Below, piece by piece: positions 1 through 5,276 of a stretch of DNA of 5,894 nucleotides (position 1 is its first letter; every line of letters begins with the position of its first letter). Under the pieces are notes generated by a model that saw nothing but the letters and a program-made list of their open reading frames with translations, was not told the DNA's origin and ran no database searches. Origin of the DNA: Chloroflexota bacterium. GTDB lineage: Bacteria; Chloroflexota; Dehalococcoidia; Tepidiformales; Tepidiformaceae. The translations under genes and the position numbers were made by a program. The stretch covers positions 1 to 5,894 of the forward strand of contig JANXYE010000144.1 of assembly GCA_025350285.1 (NCBI GenBank). The letters are read 5' to 3'.

Positions 1-348
1 ATATTCAAGTTCGCGTTTCCCGAACTCTTCACGCCGAGCGAGGATTGGGCAGAGGCGACATACGGGACCAAGCTCTACTACCGCGATATCGGGGTGGGAC
101 CTAAACAGCCAGACTATCTGCTGGGTGCCTCGCGTGCTCCAACGCCCAAGCTGCTCGACGTCTACCAGTGGCTCTCATCGAAGGATCGGTCGAAGCTCCC
201 GTGGAACTCGACACCAAAGCTTCAGCGTTGTTTCAACTCATATTTTGCGCCGATCAACAGAAACACGGACTTCTTCGCCGTGTGGCTGCCCGCAGCCAAT
301 GCGGCCTCTCTTCGGATGCTCGCGGACGCCAGCTGCCGCCCTGATTAG
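1..348 (+). CDS. C-terminal part of an unrecognised protein (5' end outside window)
   Basis: The frame is open from the first base to a TAG at 346-348, giving at least 115 residues, so the gene starts before the window. I do not recognise the family. The fragment is soluble-looking and rich in aromatic residues (for example KLYYRDIG, VYQWLSSKD, FFAVWLP), with no evident membrane segment, signal or cysteine/histidine metal motif. An internal ATG at 94 would give 84 aa, but coding-like sequence continues upstream of it, so that ATG is probably not the start. Its GC content is visibly lower than that of the folate genes that follow, and it is transcribed towards them (convergent with folK). It could be the tail of a laterally acquired gene or a broken reading frame. 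The reading frame is supported; the function is not. Confidence 0.5.
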   Translation: MFKFAFPELFTPSEDWAEATYGTKLYYRDIGVGPKQPDYLLGASRAPTPKLLDVYQWLSSKDRSKLPWNSTPKLQRCFNSYFAPINRNTDFFAVWLPAANAASLRMLADASCRPD

Positions 349-383
349 CGCCAGTCCGAAGGACCGCCGCAGCCGCTAACAGG

Positions 384-514
384 GTGTTGATCTAAGCCAT
401 CTATTTCGCGTGACTCGACAATCACACATTGCGTACCGTGCTTTTCAAACCTAGCCGATTGTGCGGCCTTGTATGAAAAGATAGTTTTTCATCACCCCGT
501 TAAGAGATCAACAC
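384..514. repeat. 131-bp segment bounded by 10-bp inverted repeats, MITE-like or IS-end remnant
   Basis: GTGTTGATCT at 384-393 reappears as its exact reverse complement at 505-514, leaving 111 bp between the copies. The interior is AT-richer than the flanking folate operon and has no intact gene. It contains an AT-rich hairpin with 7-bp arms, ATGAAAA at 473-479 and TTTTCAT at 486-492. The right copy supplies the last codons and stop of folK, so the folK C-terminus may have been rewritten by this segment. No target-site duplication could be made out. A small transposon derivative or an insertion-sequence end is one reading; a chance 10-bp match is another. The segment also covers nearly all of the non-coding stretch 349-499, where nothing else is seen. 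Confidence 0.35.
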
Positions 515-991
515 AGCATGCTCCGTCCGTCGCAAGCCCGCGACAGCGAGCTCGGCCAGCAGCGTCAACGCCGTAGCCCCCAGCACTGGTAGCGGCCCGG
601 ACACCACCTCCGAGAGCGGCACGAGCACGAAGGCGCGCTCCGCGATCCGCGCATGCGGCACCTGCAGTCCGGGTTCGTCCACCTGTTCCGCGCCATAGAA
701 GAGGATGTCGATATCGATCGGACGCGGACCCCAGTGGCGGTTGGGGCGGCGGCCGAGCGTGTGCTCGATGCGCTTGGCCGCCGCCAGCAGCTCCGCGGGC
801 GAGAGTTCCGTCTCGGCGACGACGGCGGCGTTCAGATAGGGCGGCTGGTCGGCTGGCACAGGCGGCGTTTCCCACACGGAGGATGCTCGTTGCACGGCGA
901 TCCCTTCGTCGCCGAGCAGCTCGATTGCACGGCGAAGGTTCCCCGGCCGGTCGCCGAGGTTCGAACCAAGGGCGAGGATCACTTCGGTCAT
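500..991 (-). CDS. folK: 2-amino-4-hydroxy-6-hydroxymethyldihydropteridine pyrophosphokinase (HPPK)
   Basis: This cytoplasmic enzyme transfers pyrophosphate from ATP to 6-hydroxymethyl-7,8-dihydropterin, the step before dihydropteroate synthase in folate synthesis. The 163-aa product is normal HPPK length. It opens with the family signature ALGSNLGDR (residues 7-15) and has the pterin-side stretch SVWETPPV (38-45). The core motif GPRPIDIDIL (88-97) places the two Mg-binding aspartates at D93 and D95. VPHARIAERAFVLVPL (111-126) is the conserved C-terminal segment. The ATG at 989-991 overlaps the folP stop as ATGA, so folK is probably translated by coupling to folP. No folB lies between or beside them, although it often does. 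The last residues (about HAVLIS) come from the right arm of the 384-514 repeat, so the end of the protein may not be ancestral. The identification is secure. Confidence 0.96.
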   Translation of the reverse strand: MTEVILALGSNLGDRPGNLRRAIELLGDEGIAVQRASSVWETPPVPADQPPYLNAAVVAETELSPAELLAAAKRIEHTLGRRPNRHWGPRPIDIDILFYGAEQVDEPGLQVPHARIAERAFVLVPLSEVVSGPLPVLGATALTLLAELAVAGLRRTEHAVLIS

Positions 992-1863
992 CTCGTCTCC
1001 GGGTGGTAGCGCCAGTTGTCGCGGACGACGGCGTCGGCCACACGCACCACCCGGCGCATCTCGCGCATGTCGTGCACCCGCACGATGTCGGCGCCGTTCG
1101 CGACCGCAAGCGCCACCAGCGCAGCCGTCCCTTCGAGGCGCTCATCGACCGGCGCGCCGAGCACGAAGCCGATCGTGGACTTGCGCGACGGGCCGAGCAG
1201 CAGCGGGTAGCGCCCAAGACGCAGTTCGCGCAGGCGGCGGACCACTTCCAGGTTCTGTTCGGGCGTCCAGCCGAATCCGAAACCGGGGTCGAGGATAAGG
1301 TGGCCGTCTGAGATGCCCGCCTCGCGGGCGATGGCGATGGTCGCCTCGAAGCCCGCGCGCACGTCCGCGACGACGTCCGAGAACGGCCGCCCGCGCTGGT
1401 TGTGCATCGCCACGACCGGCGCTCCAAGCCGCGCGGCCACGTGAGCCATCAATGGGTCGCGGCGGAGGCCGTGGATGTCGTTGATGATGTCCGCGCCTGC
1501 ACGAAGGGCGGCTTCCGCGACGGACGCGTGATACGTGTCAACGGAGAGGGGCAGGCTTGTCGCGGCGCGCACCGCCCGGAGCGATGGGAGCAGCAGTTCG
1601 AGTTCGGCCGCGGGGTCCATTTCGGCGGCGCCGGGGCGACTCGATTCGGCGCCGATATCGAGCATGTCAGCGCCTTCGGTCTCCATCTGGCGAGCGAGAG
1701 CGGCGGCGGCGGCGGGGTCGCCACCCAACCCGTCGCCGCTGAACGAATCCGGGGTCACGTTGATGATGCCCATCAGAAAGGTGCGCGTGCCCCAGGCGAA
1801 CTCCCGACCACGCACGCAGAGGACGTCGGCACAAGATTGGTCAGCCAACGACGTCGTACTCAT
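988..1863 (-). CDS. folP: dihydropteroate synthase (DHPS)
   Basis: This TIM-barrel enzyme condenses hydroxymethyldihydropterin pyrophosphate with p-aminobenzoate to give 7,8-dihydropteroate; it is the sulfonamide target. The 291-aa product shows the family motifs in order: MGIINVTPDSFSGDG (31-45, with N35), DIGAESSRPG (69-78), SVDTYHASVAEAAL (107-120, with D109), INDIHG (127-132), VAMHNQRG (151-158), LDPGFGFG (191-198), GPSRKSTIG (224-232, with K228) and VRVHDMR (261-267, with R262 and H264). After GFGFG the usual Lys is Trp here (GWTPEQN), probably tolerated. I chose the ATG at 1861-1863, which overlaps the upstream JAMM gene by 23 nt. A TTG at 1846-1848 is the other candidate. An in-frame upstream ATG near 2196 would run through the whole JAMM gene in another frame and adds no DHPS-like sequence. 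No strong Shine-Dalgarno is visible, so coupling to the upstream gene is likely. Confidence 0.95.
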   Translation of the reverse strand: MSTTSLADQSCADVLCVRGREFAWGTRTFLMGIINVTPDSFSGDGLGGDPAAAAALARQMETEGADMLDIGAESSRPGAAEMDPAAELELLLPSLRAVRAATSLPLSVDTYHASVAEAALRAGADIINDIHGLRRDPLMAHVAARLGAPVVAMHNQRGRPFSDVVADVRAGFEATIAIAREAGISDGHLILDPGFGFGWTPEQNLEVVRRLRELRLGRYPLLLGPSRKSTIGFVLGAPVDERLEGTAALVALAVANGADIVRVHDMREMRRVVRVADAVVRDNWRYHPETR

Positions 1864-2260
1864 GCTCGTTCGCGGCCGGGCCCTCAATGTAGAAAACTCG
1901 CGCGTGCGGATGCTCGCGGTCGGCCACACCGATGACGAAGTGGACCACCGGAGGGCCGAAGAACGGACCCATAGCGCGGATATCCGTCGGGCTGGGGCGC
2001 GCTTCGCTGCCGGTGTGGCTGTGGTAGAAACCGGCGACCTCCCGGCCTTCCTCTTCGATGCCATCGGAGAGCCGCTTGAACTCGAGCGGATGAATATTGA
2101 AGCGGTACGGGCTGTTTTCCGTGTTGCGCATAGGATACGTGGCCGCCACCACGCCGCCGGCCGCCGCGAGGACGCCACAGCACTCGACCGGCGCATCGGC
2201 CAGGGCGTGCGCGATCATCGCGTCGAGGTGTTCCTGTTTCAGCGTGACGATGACGGCCAT
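1841..2260 (-). CDS. JAMM/Mov34 (M67 family) metallopeptidase
   Basis: The product is a predicted zinc isopeptidase of the JAB1/MPN+/Mov34 superfamily, whose bacterial members remove small ubiquitin-like proteins (such as CysO, or ThiS/MoaD types) from substrates. The 139-aa protein is a stand-alone MPN domain. The motif is complete: catalytic Glu at E26 in PVECCGVL, then HSHTGSEARPSPTD (80-93), which fits HxHx7Sx2D with H80 and H82 as ligands, S90, and D93 as third ligand. There is no signal peptide or membrane segment, so it should be cytoplasmic. It is the first gene of the operon and overlaps folP by 23 nt. The ATG at 2258-2260 follows GGGAG (2266-2270, minus strand) with a 5-nt gap. No ubiquitin-like, E1-like or cysteine-synthesis gene is in the window, so the substrate is unknown; the link to folate genes rests on position only. 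Confidence 0.9.
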   Translation of the reverse strand: MAVIVTLKQEHLDAMIAHALADAPVECCGVLAAAGGVVAATYPMRNTENSPYRFNIHPLEFKRLSDGIEEEGREVAGFYHSHTGSEARPSPTDIRAMGPFFGPPVVHFVIGVADREHPHARVFYIEGPAANEHEYDVVG

Positions 2261-2285
2261 GGAGGCTCCCGGGCGAGATGGGTTC

Positions 2286-2291
2286 AGTGTA
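2286..2291 (-). promoter_or_regulatory. possible -10 box for the JAMM-folP-folK operon
   Basis: The minus strand reads TACACT here, four of six matches to TATAAT with the key TA and final T kept, and it ends 25 nt before the ATG at 2260. A start about 7 nt downstream would leave a short leader containing the GGGAG ribosome site. No convincing -35 hexamer lies at 16-18 bp, so this is only a candidate. Confidence 0.25.
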
Positions 2292-2323
2292 GCGAAGGCC
2301 GCCGGAACGCGTCGGGAGGACGT

Positions 2324-2555
2324 CGCCGGCGCTTGAGCTCGGGGCGCCAGGGCCGCCGCTCCGTCTCCGTCGCGGTACTGATGAAGGCGATCTATGCCCC
2401 TGGCCGCCGTGTCTCCCGTGTAGCGAACGTCCCGGGGAAGCCGCGCCGGCGCTCAAACTCCTGGCGGCGCGGCAACCATGGCCAGCCGGCCTCGGGAGCA
2501 GTTCAGTACCGCGACGGACACGGAGCGGCGCTCCCGCCCCAAAGAAAGCCCGGCG
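2324..2555. repeat. 232-bp imperfect palindromic intergenic element
   Basis: The core is a 28-nt inverted repeat: 2354-2381 matches the reverse complement of 2503-2530 at 27 of 28 positions (the exception is C at 2364 against G in the reverse-complemented right arm), with a 121-nt spacer. The symmetry continues outwards with small gaps: GGGGCG at 2341-2346 pairs with CGCCCC at 2535-2540, and CGCCGG at 2324-2329 pairs with CCGGCG at 2550-2555. The arms are therefore about 58 and 53 nt. The spacer contains its own 9-bp hairpin (GCCGCGCCG at 2440-2448, CGGCGCGGC at 2465-2473). It also carries CGCCGGCGCT at 2444-2453, a direct repeat of 2324-2333. No credible gene lies inside. It sits between the operon promoter region and the upstream gene's terminator. 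It may be a MITE-like element, a structured RNA or a dispersed intergenic repeat. The symmetry is directly visible; the function is not. Confidence 0.8.
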
Positions 2556-2584
2556 CACCTCGATCGCTAAGCTCCGGACACGAA

Positions 2585-2608
2585 AGAGGGCCGCTTGCGC
2601 GGCCCTCT
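2585..2608 (-). terminator. rho-independent-type terminator of the 2635-3033 gene
   Basis: A perfect 10-bp stem, AGAGGGCCGC at 2585-2594 pairing with GCGGCCCTCT at 2599-2608, closes a 4-nt loop. On the minus strand it lies 26 nt past the TAA at 2635-2637 and runs into TTTCG. The U-tract is short, so termination may be partial, but the stem is strong and correctly placed. Confidence 0.75.
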
Positions 2609-2634
2609 GGGGGCGAATACGGAAGTCGGGGTGC

Positions 2635-3033
2635 TTAACAGGCTTCGGCGTTCGAATCCTTGAGGTGCGGGGCGGCCACCGCCTGCGTCATGATCAGCAC
2701 CACGCCCGAGAAGCGTGGCACGGAGGCGATGCCCCCGACGGACGGGGCGTTCACGTAAGCAGGCACTCCAGCCGGGTTGAAAAAGTGCTGCCACGTCTTC
2801 GCCTGGCTGTCCCAGATGTAGACGGCGCTCCACGAACCCGCCGGCAGGCAAGCGACATACTGGTCTGGCGTGGTGTCGGCATTGAGCGGGCCACCAGCGA
2901 GGTTGAACCCGGCGCTGAGCGGCTCGCGGCGGACGCTGGCCATAACGACACCAAGGGATCCGCCCAGGATGGCGGCCACGCCGAGCGTCGAGACGACGAC
3001 GGCGAGATACTTCGACCTCAAAGAACGCTTCAC
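2635..3033 (-). CDS. small membrane-anchored protein with a GFNL..GGPL domain, function unknown
   Basis: The 132-aa product has a positively charged N-terminus (VKRSLRSK) and one hydrophobic helix at about residues 9-33. A short polar stretch leads to a domain of about 80 residues outside the membrane: GFNLAGGPLNAD (42-53), YVACLPAGSW (59-68), YIWDSQAKTWQHFF (72-85), PAYVNAPSVGGIASVPRFSG (91-110). Trp, aromatic and Gly/Pro residues dominate, as in a compact beta fold. I associate GFNL..GGPL..YIWD..T..W domains with proteins of unknown function in Chloroflexota; this is recollection, not a search result. The helix could be a signal anchor or a cleaved signal peptide. The GTG at 3031-3033 is chosen because GGAGG precedes it; an ATG at 3129 would add 32 unlike residues. 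The gene ends at a terminator hairpin and diverges from the YcaQ-type gene. No enzymatic motif is seen. Confidence 0.8.
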   Translation of the reverse strand: MKRSLRSKYLAVVVSTLGVAAILGGSLGVVMASVRREPLSAGFNLAGGPLNADTTPDQYVACLPAGSWSAVYIWDSQAKTWQHFFNPAGVPAYVNAPSVGGIASVPRFSGVVLIMTQAVAAPHLKDSNAEAC

Positions 3034-3038
3034 GAAAA

Positions 3039-3043
3039 CCTCC
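3039..3043 (-). promoter_or_regulatory. Shine-Dalgarno site setting a GTG start
   Basis: The minus strand reads GGAGG five nucleotides before the GTG at 3033-3031, an ideal spacing. It decides the start of the small membrane-anchored protein over the in-frame ATG at 3129. It is the clearest ribosome site in the window. Confidence 0.75.
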
Positions 3044-3145
3044 GGCGACCCACGGGCCGCTGATTCGGTCCGACTACCGTACCACCGGGGGAGGACTTCG
3101 CGCATCGCTCTGAACCACGCGCTGGCCACCGGAGTGTCACTGGCT

Positions 3146-3177
3146 CGTAAAACGTTCGTAAAACGTGACCCCGGTCA
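3146..3177. promoter_or_regulatory. operator-like cluster: two direct repeats plus a small palindrome
   Basis: CGTAAAACGT occurs at 3146-3155 and again at 3157-3166, a period of 11 bp or about one helical turn. Directly adjoining is TGACC-CC-GGTCA at 3166-3177, a 5-2-5 inverted repeat. The cluster is AT-rich within GC-rich DNA and lies between two divergent genes, 113 bp from one start and 96 bp from the other. On the minus strand it includes TTGACC (3178-3173), a possible -35 hexamer, but no good -10 follows. A regulator site is inferred. The remaining intergenic sequence shows only a 9-bp direct repeat, GTGCCGGAG at 3215-3223 and 3231-3239. Confidence 0.4.
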
Positions 3178-3257
3178 AGCTGCCTGTACCGGGGGGCGAT
3201 GTCCGGGCGCGGTTGTGCCGGAGTGCCAACGTGCCGGAGCTTCGCGGCGTGGTGTGC

Positions 3258-3263
3258 GATACT
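3258..3263 (+). promoter_or_regulatory. possible -10 box close to the YcaQ-type start codon
   Basis: GATACT matches TATAAT at four of six positions and ends 10 nt before the ATG at 3273, which would give a leader of about 3 nt. No Shine-Dalgarno sequence precedes the ATG and no clear -35 is seen. The evidence is weak on its own; the similar arrangement at 4635-4640 adds some support. Confidence 0.25.
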
Positions 3264-3272
3264 CCCCGGCCG

Positions 3273-4457
3273 ATGGAGACACTTTCGATCAGAGAAGCGC
3301 GGCGCATCGCCGTTGCGGCGCAGGGGTTCGCCCAGGCTCGGCCGCGCGGGCGGGTGAGCATGCGCCACCTGCGAGACGTGCTCAACCGCGTGCACCTTGT
3401 CCAGATCGACTCCGTGAACGTACTGGCACGATCGCATTACCTGCCGTTCTTCTCCCGCCTCGGGCCGTACGACCCGGCACTCCTCGATAGCGCCGCCTAC
3501 ACGTCCGGCGAAGTGTTCGAATACTGGGCCCACGCGGCCTGTATCGTGCCTATGGAGCAGTTTGCGCTCTTTCGCCACCGCATGGCCGGGTGGAGCGGCC
3601 ATGGGGCGGAGGCGCTCCAAACAGAGCATCCCGGATACCTCGACGCCATCCTTGCCGAAGTGGAGGCTCGCGGCCCGCTTTCGGCTGGCGAGCTGGGGGA
3701 CGGCGGCGCCCGCACCGGGCCGTGGTGGGGATACGGTAAAGGAAAGACCGCGCTCGAGGTGCACTTCGGGCGGGGGACTCTGACCACCCGCGCGCGCCGC
3801 AACTTCTCGCGCGTGTACGACCTGACCGCGCGCGCCCTCCCAGCCCACGCCTTCGCTCAAGCAGCGCTTTCGAAGGAGGACGCCGACCGCGAGATGCTCC
3901 GCCGCGCGGCCCAGGCAAGCGGGATCGCCACGCTTTCCGACCTGGCCGACTACTACCGTCTCCGCCAGCAGGAGGCCCGGCCCCGCGTCGCCGAGCTTAT
4001 GGATTCGGGCGAACTGCTCCCGGTAACGGTCGAAGGCTGGGGGGAACAGGCGTTTCTCTACCGCGAGGCCGCGATTCCCGCGCGGGTCAGGGCGCGTGCC
4101 TTGCTTACGCCGTTCGATTCGCTGGTCTGGACACGGGACCGGGCGGAGCGGCTGTTCGATTTCCACTACCGCATCGAAATCTACACGCCCGGGCCGAAGC
4201 GGAGGTTCGGGTACTATGTGCTGCCGTTCCTGCTGGGCGAGACGATCGCCGCGCGTGTGGACCTGAAGGCGGAACGCACAACGGGGACGCTCGCCGTCCG
4301 CGCGGCGTATCTGGAGGCCGGTGCGAAGGCCACGCATGTCGCTCCAGCGCTCGCGGAAGAACTGCGCTCAATGGCTACCTGGCTCGGCCTGAGCCGCATT
4401 GAGGTGGCGGAGCGTGGCGATCTCGCGCCGCCGCTACGAAACGCGCTCGGCGGCTAA
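3273..4457 (+). CDS. ycaQ: YcaQ/AlkX-type winged-helix DNA glycosylase (PF06224 family)
   Basis: The 394-aa product matches the YcaQ family of winged-helix proteins (Pfam HTH_42), whose studied members AlkZ and YcaQ/AlkX are glycosylases that unhook interstrand DNA crosslinks by excising alkylated bases. The family's usual length is about 390-410 aa. The N-terminus SIREARRIAVAAQGF (5-19) begins the first helical module. VQIDSVNVLARSHYLPFFSR (43-62) holds the QxD catalytic motif (Q44, D46) typical of the YcaQ/AlkX branch rather than the QxQ of AlkZ. FEYWAHAACIVP (82-93), NFSRVYDL (177-184), LLTPFDSLVWTRDR (277-290) and YYVLPFLLGETIAARVDLKA (314-333) are further family blocks. I chose the ATG at 3273 because the family N-terminus starts just after it; an in-frame ATG at 3165 adds 36 unrelated residues. 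It stands alone, without an operon partner. It is predicted to be cytoplasmic and to act on DNA. Confidence 0.88.
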   Translation: METLSIREARRIAVAAQGFAQARPRGRVSMRHLRDVLNRVHLVQIDSVNVLARSHYLPFFSRLGPYDPALLDSAAYTSGEVFEYWAHAACIVPMEQFALFRHRMAGWSGHGAEALQTEHPGYLDAILAEVEARGPLSAGELGDGGARTGPWWGYGKGKTALEVHFGRGTLTTRARRNFSRVYDLTARALPAHAFAQAALSKEDADREMLRRAAQASGIATLSDLADYYRLRQQEARPRVAELMDSGELLPVTVEGWGEQAFLYREAAIPARVRARALLTPFDSLVWTRDRAERLFDFHYRIEIYTPGPKRRFGYYVLPFLLGETIAARVDLKAERTTGTLAVRAAYLEAGAKATHVAPALAEELRSMATWLGLSRIEVAERGDLAPPLRNALGG

Positions 4458-4513
4458 CCGGTGGCGTGGCGGCCAGGGCGGACGGGGGCGGCCCGCCTGA
4501 TTTGGGCGCGAAG

Positions 4514-4525
4514 CGCGGATCCGCG
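4514..4525. repeat. 12-bp perfect palindrome in the spacer after the YcaQ-type gene
   Basis: CGCGGATCCGCG is its own reverse complement. It lies 57 nt past the stop at 4457 in a very GC-rich 189-bp spacer (4458-4646). It has no loop and no T-tract, so it is not a standard terminator. It could bind a dimeric protein or be chance in GC-rich DNA. No separate terminator for the YcaQ-type gene is visible. Confidence 0.3.
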
Positions 4526-4572
4526 GGGGTCGCGAGTTGGCTCCGTTAGGCCAGCGCCGCGCCTCGGCCGCA

Positions 4573-4595
4573 GGGAGAGCGGGCGGGGGTGAGGG
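4573..4595 (+). other. putative G-quadruplex motif
   Basis: Four G-runs (4573-4575, 4581-4583, 4585-4589, 4593-4595) are separated by loops of 5, 1 and 3 nt, satisfying the usual four-run pattern. The motif is on the coding strand, about 50 nt upstream of the phosphatase start codon and upstream of its candidate -10 box. Such motifs also arise by chance at this GC content. Confidence 0.4.
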
Positions 4596-4634
4596 CGCTA
4601 CTCCCACCGGGCGGTTCGTTGGTGTCCCGGCCGC

Positions 4635-4640
4635 TAGAAT
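4635..4640 (+). promoter_or_regulatory. possible -10 box for a leaderless phosphatase mRNA
   Basis: TAGAAT matches TATAAT at five of six positions, and its last T lies exactly 7 nt before the A of the ATG at 4647. Transcription would then begin at or next to the start codon. There is no usable Shine-Dalgarno (only CCGGGG abutting the ATG) and no clear -35 hexamer. Confidence 0.4.
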
Positions 4641-4646
4641 CCGGGG

Positions 4647-5267
4647 ATGGCGACTACCGACGTATACCTTATCCGGCACGGCGAAACGCACGCGAACCTG
4701 GATCAACTGTTTTGCGGGCATTCGGAGACGGCCCTAACGCCCCTTGGAATAGCCCAGGCGAAGGCCGCCGGGCACCGCCTCGCCGGGGTCGAGTTCGCCG
4801 CCGCCTACGCGAGCGACCTTTCCCGTGCGGCGGATACCGCCCGCCACGCGCTCGACGGCCGGGACGTGCCCCTCACGCTCGAGCCAAGGCTGCGGGAGAT
4901 GTTCTACGGCGATTGGGAGGCCCTCCCGGGAAAGCAGCTCGAAGAGAGCCATCGCGACCTGATGCGCGACTTCTTCCAGTGCCGGGCGCCGGCGCCCGGC
5001 GGTGAGACCGTCACCGAGCTGCGGGCGCGGACCTCGGAAGCAGTGCGAGACATTGTCGCCAGACACCGCGGCTCGGCCGTCATGGTCGTATCGCACGGGA
5101 ACGCGATGATGGCCCTCATGGCCGAACTGCTCGGATTACCTCACGAAGCTACCTGGTCGTTCGCCTTCGACAATACCTCGCTCACGCGCCTCCACTTTTC
5201 GAAGAGCAACCGGCTGACGCTGTTCGGCCTGAACGACACCTCGCACACGGTGGGCCTGGGACTGTAG
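4647..5267 (+). CDS. histidine phosphatase family protein (phosphoglycerate-mutase/CobC-like)
   Basis: The 206-aa product has every catalytic element of the branch-1 histidine phosphatase fold. LIRHGETHANLD (8-19) holds the phospho-accepting H11 with R10. SDLSRAADTA (56-65) gives the second Arg, R60. LREMFYGDWE (82-91) gives the acid/base E84. VMVVSHGNAMMAL (145-157) gives the second His, H150. FCGHSETALTPLG (22-34) is typical of the alpha-ribazole phosphatase and GpmB-like subgroup. It is predicted to be a soluble cytoplasmic phosphomonoesterase. The substrate cannot be read from sequence: phosphoglycerate, alpha-ribazole phosphate and sugar phosphates are all possible, and no cobalamin gene lies nearby. 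The ATG at 4647 is at the expected family start. It converges with the M23 remnant, only 9 nt separating the stop codons, so no terminator fits between them. Confidence 0.93.
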   Translation: MATTDVYLIRHGETHANLDQLFCGHSETALTPLGIAQAKAAGHRLAGVEFAAAYASDLSRAADTARHALDGRDVPLTLEPRLREMFYGDWEALPGKQLEESHRDLMRDFFQCRAPAPGGETVTELRARTSEAVRDIVARHRGSAVMVVSHGNAMMALMAELLGLPHEATWSFAFDNTSLTRLHFSKSNRLTLFGLNDTSHTVGLGL

Positions 5268-5276
5268 CTCGCGCCT

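Noticed and set aside
345..488. Minus-strand open frame of 47 codons (contains FEKHGTQCVIVESREIDG)
   Set aside because: It looks somewhat protein-like but follows a TGA, has no start codon and spans the left repeat arm; not enough to call a gene fragment.
492..1427. Long minus-strand open frame of 311 codons over folK and folP
   Set aside because: Its product is Arg/Ala/Cys-rich without any domain and overlaps two confidently identified genes; a typical high-GC shadow frame.
1864..2196. N-terminal extension of folP to an upstream ATG, giving 402 aa
   Set aside because: The extra 111 residues are low-complexity Arg/Ser-rich sequence lying in another frame of the JAMM gene; DHPS motifs begin only after the ATG at 1863.
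1535..2638. Plus-strand open frame of 367 codons antisense to folP and the JAMM gene
   Set aside because: Arg/Ser/Gly-rich translation with no motif, opposite identified genes, and it runs through the palindromic element.
3033..3129. ATG start at 3129 for the small membrane-anchored protein
   Set aside because: The GTG at 3033 has a GGAGG at ideal spacing and puts the basic residues and membrane helix at the N-terminus; the extension has no ribosome site.
3030..4337. Minus-strand open frame of 435 codons antisense to the YcaQ-type gene
   Set aside because: It is the complement of a gene with clear family motifs; its own translation shows no domain and also crosses the intergenic region.
4458..4646. 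Terminator for the YcaQ-type gene in this spacer
   Set aside because: Several GC-rich inverted repeats occur, including the 12-bp palindrome at 4514, but none is a looped hairpin followed by a T-tract.
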